DNA of 64,000 nucleotides from CPC320 sp002336405 (lineage in GTDB: Bacteria > Pseudomonadota > Alphaproteobacteria > Rhodobacterales > Rhodobacteraceae): assembly GCA_949372595.1 (NCBI GenBank), contig CASIAN010000021.1, positions 17,298 to 81,297 of the forward strand, given 5' to 3'. The translations under genes were made by a program, and so were the position numbers. A model generated the notes under the pieces. It was given only the letters and a program-made list of their open reading frames with translations, did no database searches and had not been told where the DNA came from. This document shows positions 1 through 8,728 of the stretch, in pieces. Numbering within the stretch: the first letter of the stretch is position 1; every line of letters starts with the position of its first letter.

Positions 1-436
1 GGAGGATCAGGGTCGTCTGGGGCGCAAAGCCAAAGCCGGTTTTTTTGCCTATGACGACAGTGGCAAACGTCTTGGATACTGGGACGGTCTGGGCGACCAG
101 TATCCCCTGGCCGCTATGCAACCAGAATTGACCGATGTGCAGCACAGGCTGATGTTCGCGCAAGTCCTCGAAGCCGTCAAAGCGCTGGAAGAAGGCGTGT
201 TGATGGACATCCGAGAAGGTGACGTCGGGGCGATCCTCGGCTGGGGCTTTGCCCCCTGGAGCGGTGGACCGCTGTCGTGGTTGGATATGCTTGGCACCCC
301 CTATGCCGCCCAGCGCTGTGATCAACTGCAAGCCACCTTCGGAGACCGCTTTGGTTGTCCGGATCTGCTGCGCGAGATGGCCGCAAAAAATCAAAGCTTT
401 TACGGCCGCTTCGGCACGGCTGAGCAAGCCGCATAA
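1..436 (+). CDS. 3-hydroxyacyl-CoA dehydrogenase / enoyl-CoA hydratase (FadJ/FadB type), C-terminal part
   Basis: The reading frame is open from base 2 to a TAA ending at 436 and gives about 144 residues, so the 5' part lies outside the window. The sequence matches the second C-terminal domain of the beta-oxidation multienzyme alpha subunit: a stretch reading GVLMDIREGDVGAILGWGF is followed by PWSGGPLSWLDMLG, typical of the end of FadJ/FadB. The protein hydrates enoyl-CoA and oxidises 3-hydroxyacyl-CoA to 3-ketoacyl-CoA in the cytoplasm. The catalytic hydratase and Rossmann domains cannot be seen here, so FadJ versus FadB is not decided. Confidence 0.9.
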   Translation, partial: EDQGRLGRKAKAGFFAYDDSGKRLGYWDGLGDQYPLAAMQPELTDVQHRLMFAQVLEAVKALEEGVLMDIREGDVGAILGWGFAPWSGGPLSWLDMLGTPYAAQRCDQLQATFGDRFGCPDLLREMAAKNQSFYGRFGTAEQAA

Positions 437-509
437 ACCCATTAAAAAGCACCGGAATATAACGCCGGTCTGCCTTGCATGGCGCAGGTTAGGCTGACAG
501 GGAATTCGA

Positions 510-1178
510 ATGCAGTATATGTCTATTTTACGAAATATGTCTGTTTTACGTTTTCGCTATTGTGTGTTTTCTCTGGCGCTCGGCTATTGGCTCTATCAAT
601 TTTTCACCGCCAATTATGATACTGTCGGGTGGCAGTTTCGCCATTTAACCTTTTGGGGTCTGACCGGCGCAGTCTATGTTGCGTGGTTGATGCTGTCGCT
701 CAGTCGCAAAGGCCTGCCCCCCGCTCATGATGCGCTTGTCTCATCGGTTGCGGTACTCAATGCCATGGTGATGTTTTTATATTGGAAGCTGTATTTTATC
801 GACCCGTCCCTTGTGAATGGCAACGGCCCCATTGTCTGGCATCAAGAATATTATTTACATCTTTGCGGCCCATTGCTTATGATCATTGACGCGCTGTTTC
901 TGAACCGGGCTTTTCAGAACATCCTAAGAGGCGTGTTGATGACCACTATGATTTGTATCGCGTATATTATATGGTCGGAAGCCATTGTGGGGCCCTTCAA
1001 TATTGAACCCATTGGCAGCGTGACTTCGGGTTTGCCATATCCCTTTCTGAACGATATGGTTTTCATGGAAAGGGCGCTATTTTATGCCACTACAACCGCC
1101 ACTGGGGTGATGATGTATGCAGGTTTCTGGCTGTTCAGCAAACTGTTGCCCAGACTGATCAGTCAAAAAAATCTATGA
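510..1178 (+). CDS. six-helix integral membrane protein, possibly FAR-17a/AIG1-like
   Basis: The 222-residue product is hydrophobic, with about six predicted membrane helices and short polar loops. A His-Leu-Thr motif lies at the start of helix two and a His inside YYLHLCGPLLMIIDALF. The arrangement (Thr/His pair, Pro near the fourth helix, YPFL near the end) recalls the FAR-17a/AIG1/ADTRP family, in which a Thr and a His are catalytic in lipid hydrolysis, but the similarity is by eye and weak. Start ATG 510 is followed in frame by ATG at 519 and 537. It lies 73 bp after the fad gene and 24 bp before the next gene. It is certainly a membrane protein; the function is unproven. Confidence 0.72.
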   Translation: MQYMSILRNMSVLRFRYCVFSLALGYWLYQFFTANYDTVGWQFRHLTFWGLTGAVYVAWLMLSLSRKGLPPAHDALVSSVAVLNAMVMFLYWKLYFIDPSLVNGNGPIVWHQEYYLHLCGPLLMIIDALFLNRAFQNILRGVLMTTMICIAYIIWSEAIVGPFNIEPIGSVTSGLPYPFLNDMVFMERALFYATTTATGVMMYAGFWLFSKLLPRLISQKNL

Positions 1179-1202
1179 CCGATCCAAACTGCAGAGGGTT
1201 AA

Positions 1203-2068
1203 ATGCGCGTTCTTGTGTTGGGCGGGCCAGGTTTGATCGGCGTCGCTGTGATCAGGGACTTGATCAAACATTGCCATAAAGTTCTGGCCCTAAGCCGCTC
1301 GACCAGATCTGTTGCAATTCTAAAGGCGCTTGGCGCCTCGCCATTACGCGGGGATTACGCGCGCCAGAGGCGTGGGTTCAATCCGTCAGGCGCGTCGATG
1401 CCGTCATCCAAGTCGCCGCAACCTTTACCGAAGACATGGGGCAGGTTGAAAGCAAGGCCCTGGAGGCGATGATCCAAGCGCTTGGGCGCAAAGATGGCAA
1501 AATCCGCCTGATCTATACAGGAGGCGTTTGGCTCTATGGCGCGACCGGCAATTCGATTGCGAATGAGACCACCCAGTTTCAACCGATGCCTGCCTTGGCT
1601 TGGATGGTAGAGACCAGCGAGAAATTACTGCACACCCAAGCGTTTGCAACAGCTGTGATACATCCCGCGATGGTCTATCATCAGGTGGGCGGGGCCTTCA
1701 GCCGGTTTATAGACTGTGCAAAGCAGCACAAACAGATCGAGATTTGGAAAGATGGAGCAACGCGCTGGCCGCTTATCCACCGCAACGATCTGGCAATGGC
1801 GTACCGTCTTTTGCTTGAGCAACCCAAGCTGACGGGCCATTTCAATGCCAGTGCCCAGATCGGTGTTCGGGTTGACACAATCGCCAAGACGATTGCGCAA
1901 AAATACCGCAGCCCCAATGGTTTTAAGGTCATACCCGCCGCCACTGTGCGTCAAAAATACAGGTTTTGGGCAGACGGGCCAATGCTGGACCAGCAAATGG
2001 CATCACCGAGGCTACAAACGCTTTGCGACTGGAAACCGGCCATCACCGACTTCGCAACCTGCCTGTAA
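1203..2068 (+). pseudogene. NAD(P)-binding Rossmann (SDR/epimerase-like) gene, one frameshift
   Basis: The N-terminus carries a dinucleotide-binding signature (VLVLGGPGLIG) and the rest resembles extended SDR or nucleoside-diphosphate-sugar epimerase proteins. The frame breaks near 1355. Up to there the frame starting at 1203 reads well; afterwards the continuation is in another frame and reads GLRAPEAWVQSV, then AVIQVAATFTEDMG. Adding one T to the TT at 1355-1356 restores GDLRAPEAWV and a continuous protein of 288 residues, a normal size for the family. The substrate is unknown. A lost homopolymer base is as likely as a real mutation, because the protein downstream shows no other decay. Confidence 0.7.
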
Positions 2069-2214
2069 GCAGACATACGGGCGAAACCATGGAAAACAGA
2101 TAAAAATCCCGCATCATAGGGCTTTTCTTACCCCGAAATGCAGGGCATTATTCGGCCCCAACAGCGGGGCAAAACCGGTATAATACCGACGCAACACAAA
2201 CAGGGAGCATGGCA

Positions 2215-3840
2215 ATGGGATGGATGAAGGATGAGACCGGGTTGGAGAAATGCGCAGCAAACCATGTCCCCCTCACGCCGCTGTCACATCTACAGCGGGC
2301 GGCGAAAGTATTTCCGGACAAACTGGCGGTAAGCTATGGCAACCACCGCACAAACTATCGTGACTATCACGACCGTGTGACACGCCTTGCCTCGGCCCTC
2401 ACCCAGCGTGGCATAAGATCGGGCGATGTGGTGGCCACCATGATCCCAAACCTGCCGGCTCAGGCTGAGGCGCATTTCGGCGTTCCGGCCTGCGGTGCGG
2501 TGCTGAACACAATCAACACCCGCCTTGATGTTGGCACGGTAAGTTACATTCTTGACCACGGCGGCGCCAGACTGGTGCTGGCTGACACCCAATTCATCGA
2601 ACTGGCCGAGGCGGCCATCGCAGCGTTGGATGGCGAAAAGCCGCAGCTGATCGAAGTGGCCGACCCGCAAGCGGGATACCCCGCCACCGGGCGCCACCCC
2701 GAATATGAGGACCTGCTGCAAGAAGGCCATGCAGATTTCCGTTGGATGATGCCAAAAGACGAATGGGAAAGCCTGGCTTTGAACTATACCTCCGGCACCA
2801 CCGGACGCCCTAAGGGCGTGGTTTACCATCATCGCGGAGCGTATTTGATGACCCTGGGCACCGTGATCAGCTGGCGCATGGTGCTGAACCCAGTGTTTCT
2901 GGCAATTGTGCCTTTGTTTCACTGCAACGGTTGGAACCACACGTGGATGATGCCGGTCCTTGGCGGCACGGTTGTTTGCTGCCGCGATATCAGCGCCAAG
3001 GCGATTTATGACGCCATTGCCGATAAAGGGGTCACACATTTTGGCGGCGCCCCCATTGTGCTTAATCTGATCGTCAACGCGAAAGCAGAAGATCGCCGCA
3101 CCTTTGACCATCAGGTCGAGGTGTTTACCGCTGGTGCCCCCCCTGCCCCGGCCACACTAGCCAGCATTGAAACCCTCGGCTTTAACGTCACCCAAGTGTA
3201 CGGCCTGACCGAGACCTATGGACATATCACCGAATGCCTGTGGGACGAGACGTGGGATGCGTTGCCACAAGCGGAAAAAGCCATCATCAAGGCGCACCAA
3301 GGGGTGGCAATGCCCATGATGGAAGACGTCACAGTGCTGGATGAAAACATGCAACAAGTGCCGATGGATGGCACCACCCAAGGCGAGATCATGATCCGTG
3401 GAAACCCGGTGATGAAAGGGTACTTTAAAAACCCCAAAGCCACTTTGAAAGAGCTGTCAGGCGACTATTTTCACTCGGGCGATCTGGCAGTTCAGCACCC
3501 CAACGGCTATATCCAGATTGCCGACAGGGCCAAAGATATCATCATTTCCGGAGGCGAAAACATCAGTTCTGTCGAGGTGGAAGGCGTTTTAATGGCCCAT
3601 CCGGCGGTATCGCTTTGTGCTGTGGTTGCCAAACCAGATGACAAATGGGGAGAAGTGCCCTGCGCCTTTGTTGAATTGAAAGACGATGTAACCGTCACAC
3701 ATGATGCTTTAATCGCCCATGCCAGAAGCTCGCTCGCAGGGTTCAAAACCCCCAAGACGATCATCTTCCAGGAACTGCCCAAGACCGCAACCGGCAAAAT
3801 TCAAAAATTCGAGCTGCGTACATTTGCAAAAACGCTGTGA
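2215..3840 (+). CDS. AMP-dependent acyl-CoA synthetase (short/medium-chain type)
   Basis: A 541-residue ANL-superfamily ligase that activates a carboxylic acid with ATP and joins it to CoA. The A3 phosphate-binding loop YTSGTTGRPKG is at about residue 191, the A5 motif YGLTETYG in the middle, the A7/A8 region (YFHSGDL, IADRAKDIIISGGENIS) follows, and the catalytic lysine region KTATGKIQK is near the end. The N-terminus (ANHVPLTPLSHLQRAA) resembles plant AAE/butyrate-CoA-ligase-like enzymes and the roseobacter enzymes related to DmdB, so fatty acids or methylmercaptopropionate are possible substrates, not shown. ATG 2215 is preferred to ATG 2209 because AGGGAG at 2202-2207 sits at correct spacing only for the former. 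Confidence 0.93.
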   Translation: MGWMKDETGLEKCAANHVPLTPLSHLQRAAKVFPDKLAVSYGNHRTNYRDYHDRVTRLASALTQRGIRSGDVVATMIPNLPAQAEAHFGVPACGAVLNTINTRLDVGTVSYILDHGGARLVLADTQFIELAEAAIAALDGEKPQLIEVADPQAGYPATGRHPEYEDLLQEGHADFRWMMPKDEWESLALNYTSGTTGRPKGVVYHHRGAYLMTLGTVISWRMVLNPVFLAIVPLFHCNGWNHTWMMPVLGGTVVCCRDISAKAIYDAIADKGVTHFGGAPIVLNLIVNAKAEDRRTFDHQVEVFTAGAPPAPATLASIETLGFNVTQVYGLTETYGHITECLWDETWDALPQAEKAIIKAHQGVAMPMMEDVTVLDENMQQVPMDGTTQGEIMIRGNPVMKGYFKNPKATLKELSGDYFHSGDLAVQHPNGYIQIADRAKDIIISGGENISSVEVEGVLMAHPAVSLCAVVAKPDDKWGEVPCAFVELKDDVTVTHDALIAHARSSLAGFKTPKTIIFQELPKTATGKIQKFELRTFAKTL

Positions 3841-3928
3841 GCACCCTGCTTGGGGGGCGGCCTTGTTGCCGTCACCCCAGCGCTCGTGATACAGTGCGTG
3901 AGAAAAACCAGAGCCAAGATATCCATTC

Positions 3929-4954
3929 ATGACAGCCCTGACGCAATACAGCAGACTTGAGGCAACAGCCCTTTGGCGACAGACGCCAGAGGCGCAACGG
4001 CGCGAGGTGATTGTTTCCATTGGCGACGCCACTTTGGTCATAGCAAATATCAATGATCAGGCGCTGACCCATTGGTCGTTGGCAGCAGTGGTGCGCGCCA
4101 ACCCCACAGTCTCACCAGCAGTTTTTCATCCAGATGGTGACCCCAGCGAAACGCTGGAATTCTCAGATGACGCGACCGAAATGGTTGAGGCCATTGAAAA
4201 GTTGCGAGACAATATTGCCAAGAGACGACCGCGCAAAGGTCGGTTGCGGGTTGGGATTTTGCTGCTCTCGGTTGTCACTATCCTGGCACTGGGCGTGTTC
4301 TGGCTGCCGAATGCCATATTAACCCACACTTTGAGCATCGTCCCCGAGGCAAAACGGGCGCAAATTGGCGACGCTCTGCTTACGCATATCAAAGCCATGA
4401 CCGGAACCCCTTGCGATGACCCAGCCGGAGTGACAGCGCTTAATGTTCTATCCAAGCGTCTATTCGGTCAGGCAGGCAATCACCAACTGACCGTAGTGCC
4501 GTCCTCTTTAGACGGAACGCTGCATTTGCCTGGCCGGCGCATATTGCTGGGCCGCGCCTTGACCGAAGATCCCGAAGAACCTGAGATTCTGGCCGGGTAT
4601 ATTCTTGCCGAGGCCACTCGCATGGCCCAAAAAGACCCACTCAGTAATTTGTTAAAACATGCCGGTACAATCGAAACTTTCAGATTGCTAACAACCGGCA
4701 TGGTGGGAAATGCAAGCCTCAAAGCCTTTGCAGAGTTTACCCTCACAGCCCCGCAACGCGAGGTCGAGCAAGAGGCTTTATTGGTCAGTTTCGAGGCTGC
4801 TAAAGTCCAGGCCTCTCCCTATGCTTACGCTTTGGACACAGCCGGAGATTTGAGCCTTGCCCTAATAGAGGCGGATCCATTCAGCGGAGCCGGCACCCCA
4901 ACCGTTCTGTCAGACGCCAATTGGGTTCGGGTGCAAAACATCTGTGGGTACTGA
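3929..4954 (+). CDS. single-span membrane protein with degenerate M48-like peptidase domain
   Basis: The 341-residue protein has a soluble N-terminal part, a basic stretch (KRRPRKGR) and one hydrophobic helix at about residues 108-128, then a C-terminal domain. That domain follows the layout of M48 zinc peptidases: LPGRRILLGRAL matches the strand before the active helix, DPEEPEILAGYI matches the run-in, and KDPLSNLLKHAG matches the RDPLRGL-type segment after it. Where M48 enzymes have HExxH, this protein has AEATR: only the Glu remains, so it should not bind zinc in the usual way. It stands alone, 88 bp after the acyl-CoA synthetase and convergent with the SPOR gene. Function unknown. Confidence 0.8.
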   Translation: MTALTQYSRLEATALWRQTPEAQRREVIVSIGDATLVIANINDQALTHWSLAAVVRANPTVSPAVFHPDGDPSETLEFSDDATEMVEAIEKLRDNIAKRRPRKGRLRVGILLLSVVTILALGVFWLPNAILTHTLSIVPEAKRAQIGDALLTHIKAMTGTPCDDPAGVTALNVLSKRLFGQAGNHQLTVVPSSLDGTLHLPGRRILLGRALTEDPEEPEILAGYILAEATRMAQKDPLSNLLKHAGTIETFRLLTTGMVGNASLKAFAEFTLTAPQREVEQEALLVSFEAAKVQASPYAYALDTAGDLSLALIEADPFSGAGTPTVLSDANWVRVQNICGY

Positions 4955-4979
4955 GCCGGCCTACCCACCCAAAGGGTCG

Positions 4980-5840
4980 TCACCTACGAGTAAAAGCATC
5001 TTTAAAGCCAGCTTTCCGCGTCGTTTTCAGTGCTGTCATCAAACCCGGTTTCTTTTCAAACGGGCCAGCTAGGACCACACAATATATCCGACCTTTAATT
5101 TTACTTCTTTTGATCACAACCGGTAAACCCAAGGCTTTCAATTTTGCAGCTGTCCGCTCAGCGTTGGCTTTAACTGCAAAAGTTGCAACCTGAACAAATC
5201 GTAAAGCTGCTGCTGTTGCCCCAGACACGCATTTTGTCCCACAAGGTTCGATGGCTTGATCCTGCCAAGCTGTGGCATATCCCAAAGGCATATTCTGCGA
5301 CTTTACCGCTGCCTTGGGGGCAAGCGCAGGTTTTTGTCTGGCTTCTGACTTTCGGGTGATCTCTGGGGTTTGGGCAATCGCCAGTTTTTCGGTGGTCCCT
5401 GGCTTTTCGGCGATCTCCGGCTTTTTGGCGATCTCTGGCTTCTCAGTTGTCGGGAGCGTCACTTGTGGCGCAGCAGCCGTCTGAGACTTAGGGATTACAG
5501 CAGTTTTCTTTTTCGAAACTGCAACATCCTGCAAGGTCGGCGCAGGCACCGGCATTGCAGGATCAAGTCCCAGTGCCTCAGCGACTGGGTTGCCAAAGGT
5601 TGGGGAAAGGCCACAAACTGAAACTCGGTTTTTTGCAACCTGAGGTACCCAGTGCAAGGCGTCATCAAACATCACCCGGATGTATAAACATCCGCGGCTA
5701 TCGATATAAGCATTGGCACTAAAGTCTTCTGGCGGCAGTTCTGCCGGATTGCTGTCACCGGTTATGGCCACCGCAATATGACACCAAAGACTAAGGTATA
5801 ATATTACGAAAGTCCGAAAGATTACGCGCGCGAACGTCAT
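4980..5840 (-). CDS. secreted SPOR-domain protein with Pro/Lys/Glu-rich linker
   Basis: This 286-residue product has an N-terminal signal-like helix (residues 1-25), a Cys-containing segment, a long linker of imperfect KPEIA/EKPxxx repeats (about residues 130-180) and a C-terminal SPOR domain (about 213-286) containing FVQVATFAVKANAERTAAKL and RIYCVVLAGPF. SPOR domains bind denuded peptidoglycan glycans at the division septum, so the protein probably acts in the periplasm on the cell wall. It lies 64 bp downstream of upp on the same strand and may be read through from the nucleoside operon. The repeats are visible in DNA as copies of GGCGATCTC(C/T)GGCTT near 5400-5440. Confidence 0.85.
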   Translation of the reverse strand: MTFARVIFRTFVILYLSLWCHIAVAITGDSNPAELPPEDFSANAYIDSRGCLYIRVMFDDALHWVPQVAKNRVSVCGLSPTFGNPVAEALGLDPAMPVPAPTLQDVAVSKKKTAVIPKSQTAAAPQVTLPTTEKPEIAKKPEIAEKPGTTEKLAIAQTPEITRKSEARQKPALAPKAAVKSQNMPLGYATAWQDQAIEPCGTKCVSGATAAALRFVQVATFAVKANAERTAAKLKALGLPVVIKRSKIKGRIYCVVLAGPFEKKPGLMTALKTTRKAGFKDAFTRR

Positions 5841-5904
5841 GGCAACCCCAAAAATGTGCCTACAAGGTGCAACAAATCAGCCATCGTGTAAAGCTAAGGC
5901 ACAA

Positions 5905-6537
5905 TTATTTTGTCCCAAACATGCGATCACCGGCATCACCCAGCCCCGGCACGATATAGCCTTTCTCATTCAGGTGCGAATCCAATGCCGCAGTTACAAT
6001 CGGGACGTCGGGGTGGGCCTCAGCCATCCGCGCCACGCCTTCTGGCGATGCCAGTAAGCATAAAAACCGGATGTTTGTTGCGCCCGACTGCTTGAGCAAA
6101 TCCACCGCAGCCACAGAGGAATTGCCCGTCGCCAGCATCGGGTCAACCGCAATCACCAACCGGTCCTGCATCGATTCCGGCACCTTAAAATAATATTGCA
6201 CCGGCTGCAGGGTCTTCTCATCACGGTACAGACCGACAAACCCAACGCGCGCTGAGGGCACCAATTCAAGCACACCATCAAGCAAACCGTTGCCAGCCCT
6301 GAGAATAGAAATCAACGCCAGTTTCTTGCCATCAAGTACCGGCGCGTCCATCTGCTCCATCGGGGTTTCGATGACCTTGGTGGTCATCGGCAGACCGCGG
6401 GTCACTTCATAGGCCAGCAGCTGACTGATTTCACGCAGTAATTGCCGAAAAACCGCCGTCGAGGTCTGTTTTTCACGCATCAAGGTCAGTTTATGCTGTA
6501 CCAAAGGATGCGAAACAATTGTAAGATGTTCACTCAT
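5905..6537 (-). CDS. upp: uracil phosphoribosyltransferase
   Basis: The 210-residue enzyme makes UMP from uracil and PRPP in pyrimidine salvage. The PRPP-binding loop is VDPMLATGNSS, the N-terminal signature HPLVQHKLTLMRE is intact, and the C-terminal uracil-binding segment (GYIVPGLGDAGDRMFGTK) is complete. Length is the family norm. Its ATG overlaps the stop of add by four bases (ATGA), marking it as the last clear gene of the cdd-deoA-deoB-add-upp operon, in which bases released by nucleoside breakdown are recovered. Confidence 0.97.
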   Translation of the reverse strand: MSEHLTIVSHPLVQHKLTLMREKQTSTAVFRQLLREISQLLAYEVTRGLPMTTKVIETPMEQMDAPVLDGKKLALISILRAGNGLLDGVLELVPSARVGFVGLYRDEKTLQPVQYYFKVPESMQDRLVIAVDPMLATGNSSVAAVDLLKQSGATNIRFLCLLASPEGVARMAEAHPDVPIVTAALDSHLNEKGYIVPGLGDAGDRMFGTK

Positions 6538-7520
6538 GGGAGCTCCAGTTTTTCAAGCACCCGACCGCGGGTCGCCTCATCACAAAATGCAGCCGCGGCC
6601 GCTGTCGCATTCAAATCACGGAAATCGTCTGCCGTCCAGTCATACGCTTCGGCAAGGCTTTGGTATTCCTGCCGCATTGTCGTAGAGAAAAACGGGGGAT
6701 CATCTGTCGATACTGTCACTTTGACACCGGCCTCGCGCAGCGCTCGGATCGGATGTGTTGCCAGTGTCTTTGCCACACCCAAAGCCACATTTGAACCTGG
6801 GCAGACCTCAAGCACAATTTCACGGGCGACCAGTTCTGTCACCAATGCCGGATCTTCGATCGCCTGCACACCGTGCCCGATACGCACCACCCTGAGATCC
6901 TCTATTGCCTGCCATACCGACGCAGCACCGCCCCATTCACCCGCGTGACTGGTCAAATGCAGCCCTGCCTCGTGCGCCATGTCAAAACTATAGGCAAAAT
7001 CACCTTGCCGGCCTTGCATCTCGTCGCCCCCCATACCAAAGCCGACGATCCAATCGCCTGCTGTCTCTGCCGCGCACCGCGCCGTGGCCTTGGCACGCTC
7101 AGGCCCCAAGTGGCGGATACAGGTCGGAATGCCGCGCATGATGATGCCGTGCTGCCTCTCGGCTTGCGCAGCGGCCTCGCGGATGGCGTGCAGATATTCG
7201 CGCCAGGCTGAAAGATCTCCCCCACCACAAAATTCCGGCGATAGAAAACTTTCGACATAGACGACGTCGTTGGCCATGCATTCAGCCAAAACCGCCGTGG
7301 TCAAGCGTTGAAAATCCTCGGGGCTTTGCAACACCTGGGTCGCCGCTTCATAAACCGCCAGAAATTCGATAAAATTTTCAAAATCATAGCCTCCATCAGG
7401 GGTGAAGATGCCGCCGATATCAACATTTTTTTCATGCGCCAACTGGCGGATAAACGCCGCGGGTGCAGCCCCTTCCAAATGCAGATGCAATTCCACCTTA
7501 GCAAGCTGAGAAACATTCAT
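6534..7520 (-). CDS. add: adenosine deaminase
   Basis: The 328-residue amidohydrolase converts (deoxy)adenosine to (deoxy)inosine. Zinc-binding motif HLHLEGA is at the N-terminus, HAGEWGG in the middle holds further active-site residues, and VSTDDPPFF supplies the metal-binding Asp. The start is ATG 7520 (MNVSQLAKVELHLH), which overlaps the deoB stop by four bases; the frame stays open upstream but that part is deoB in another frame. It is the fourth gene of the nucleoside operon. Adenine deaminase is a less likely alternative given the nucleoside-centred neighbours. Confidence 0.93.
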   Translation of the reverse strand: MNVSQLAKVELHLHLEGAAPAAFIRQLAHEKNVDIGGIFTPDGGYDFENFIEFLAVYEAATQVLQSPEDFQRLTTAVLAECMANDVVYVESFLSPEFCGGGDLSAWREYLHAIREAAAQAERQHGIIMRGIPTCIRHLGPERAKATARCAAETAGDWIVGFGMGGDEMQGRQGDFAYSFDMAHEAGLHLTSHAGEWGGAASVWQAIEDLRVVRIGHGVQAIEDPALVTELVAREIVLEVCPGSNVALGVAKTLATHPIRALREAGVKVTVSTDDPPFFSTTMRQEYQSLAEAYDWTADDFRDLNATAAAAAFCDEATRGRVLEKLELP

Positions 7521-8728
7521 AAAAAACTCTTTCCAAACCCCTGTGACGCGACCCTGAGATGGGCTGCGATACTCGTCGCAACGTCCTCGAAATGTACCAA
7601 ACCTATGGCCGCGGCCGGGCAGCCAACCCCTAGCACCGGCACGCGCTCGCGTGTGTGATCCGTCCCGCACCATGTGGGATCATTACCATGATCGGCTGTG
7701 ATCAGCAAAAGATCATCTCGGCGCAGTCGAGGGAGAAGCAACCCCAGTTGCGTATCAAACCATTCCAAAGCGCGGGCATAGCCAGCAACATCGCGCCGGT
7801 GTCCATAAAGACTGTCAAACTCAACAAAGTTTGCAAAGGTCAATGACCCATCATCGGCACTTTCCACCGCCTGAAACAAATGCTGCATCAATGCCTGATC
7901 TGTACCCGTGTGCAGCGTATCAATCCCGCTCATCGAAAAAATATCTCCGATTTTTCCAATCGCGTGGACGCGTTCGCCCGCCGCCTGCACCCAGTCCATC
8001 AGGGTCGGTGCGGGTGGTACAATTGCATAATCACGCCGGTTGCCAGTGCGCTGGAAACCCGTCTCGATAGAGCCGGTGAAAGGGCGGGCAATCACCCTCC
8101 CAACATGCATCTGATGCAAGCGTGGCGCCAGCGCGGCGCAAAGCGCATGCAGGCGCGCCAGACCAAACCATTCTTCATGGGCCGCAATCTGAAACACACT
8201 GTCGGCCGAGGTATAACAAATCGGCCAACCCGTGCACAGATGCGCGGCCGCATGCTTGGAAATCATCTGCATGCCTGACCCGTGGCAATTGCCGAGTATT
8301 CCCGCGCAGCCTGCCTTCTCGCAGACATGCGCCACGAGACCGGCATCAAAAGCAGGGGTATTATCGGGAAAATAATGCCAAGCCCACGGGACCCTAAGGC
8401 CTGCCAGTTCCCAATGCCCGGTCGGGGTGTCTTTGCCTACCGAGTGCTCTGTTGCCGCACCCCAAAGCCCACTTGGCATCGCGGCCAACCCAGGCGTGGC
8501 CTCACCTGAGGCCAAGCGCACGGCAGCGCCCAACCCCAAACCATCCAATATCGGCAGTGCTAGTCGCCCATTGCGTCCAGTATCGGCCAGCCCCCCAGCG
8601 CAGGCCTGCGCGATATGGGCCAGCGTATTGGCGCCACTGTCGGGATAAGAACCATTGAAATACTGATCCGCGTCGGGCGCTCCGCCGCAACCCACAGAAT
8701 CCATCACCAACAAAAACGCCCGGCTCAC
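7517..8728 (-). CDS. deoB: phosphopentomutase
   Basis: The 403-residue alkaline-phosphatase-superfamily enzyme interconverts (deoxy)ribose 1-phosphate and 5-phosphate. The metal site motifs are clear: MDSVGCGGAPDA with the N-terminal metal Asp and nucleophile region GKDTPTGHWE, then ITADHGNDPTWCGTDHTRE near the C-terminus. Length matches E. coli DeoB. It starts at GTG 8728, overlapping the deoA stop as GTGA. It links sugar phosphates released by DeoA to central metabolism. Confidence 0.96.
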   Translation of the reverse strand: MSRAFLLVMDSVGCGGAPDADQYFNGSYPDSGANTLAHIAQACAGGLADTGRNGRLALPILDGLGLGAAVRLASGEATPGLAAMPSGLWGAATEHSVGKDTPTGHWELAGLRVPWAWHYFPDNTPAFDAGLVAHVCEKAGCAGILGNCHGSGMQMISKHAAAHLCTGWPICYTSADSVFQIAAHEEWFGLARLHALCAALAPRLHQMHVGRVIARPFTGSIETGFQRTGNRRDYAIVPPAPTLMDWVQAAGERVHAIGKIGDIFSMSGIDTLHTGTDQALMQHLFQAVESADDGSLTFANFVEFDSLYGHRRDVAGYARALEWFDTQLGLLLPRLRRDDLLLITADHGNDPTWCGTDHTRERVPVLGVGCPAAAIGLVHFEDVATSIAAHLRVASQGFGKSFL

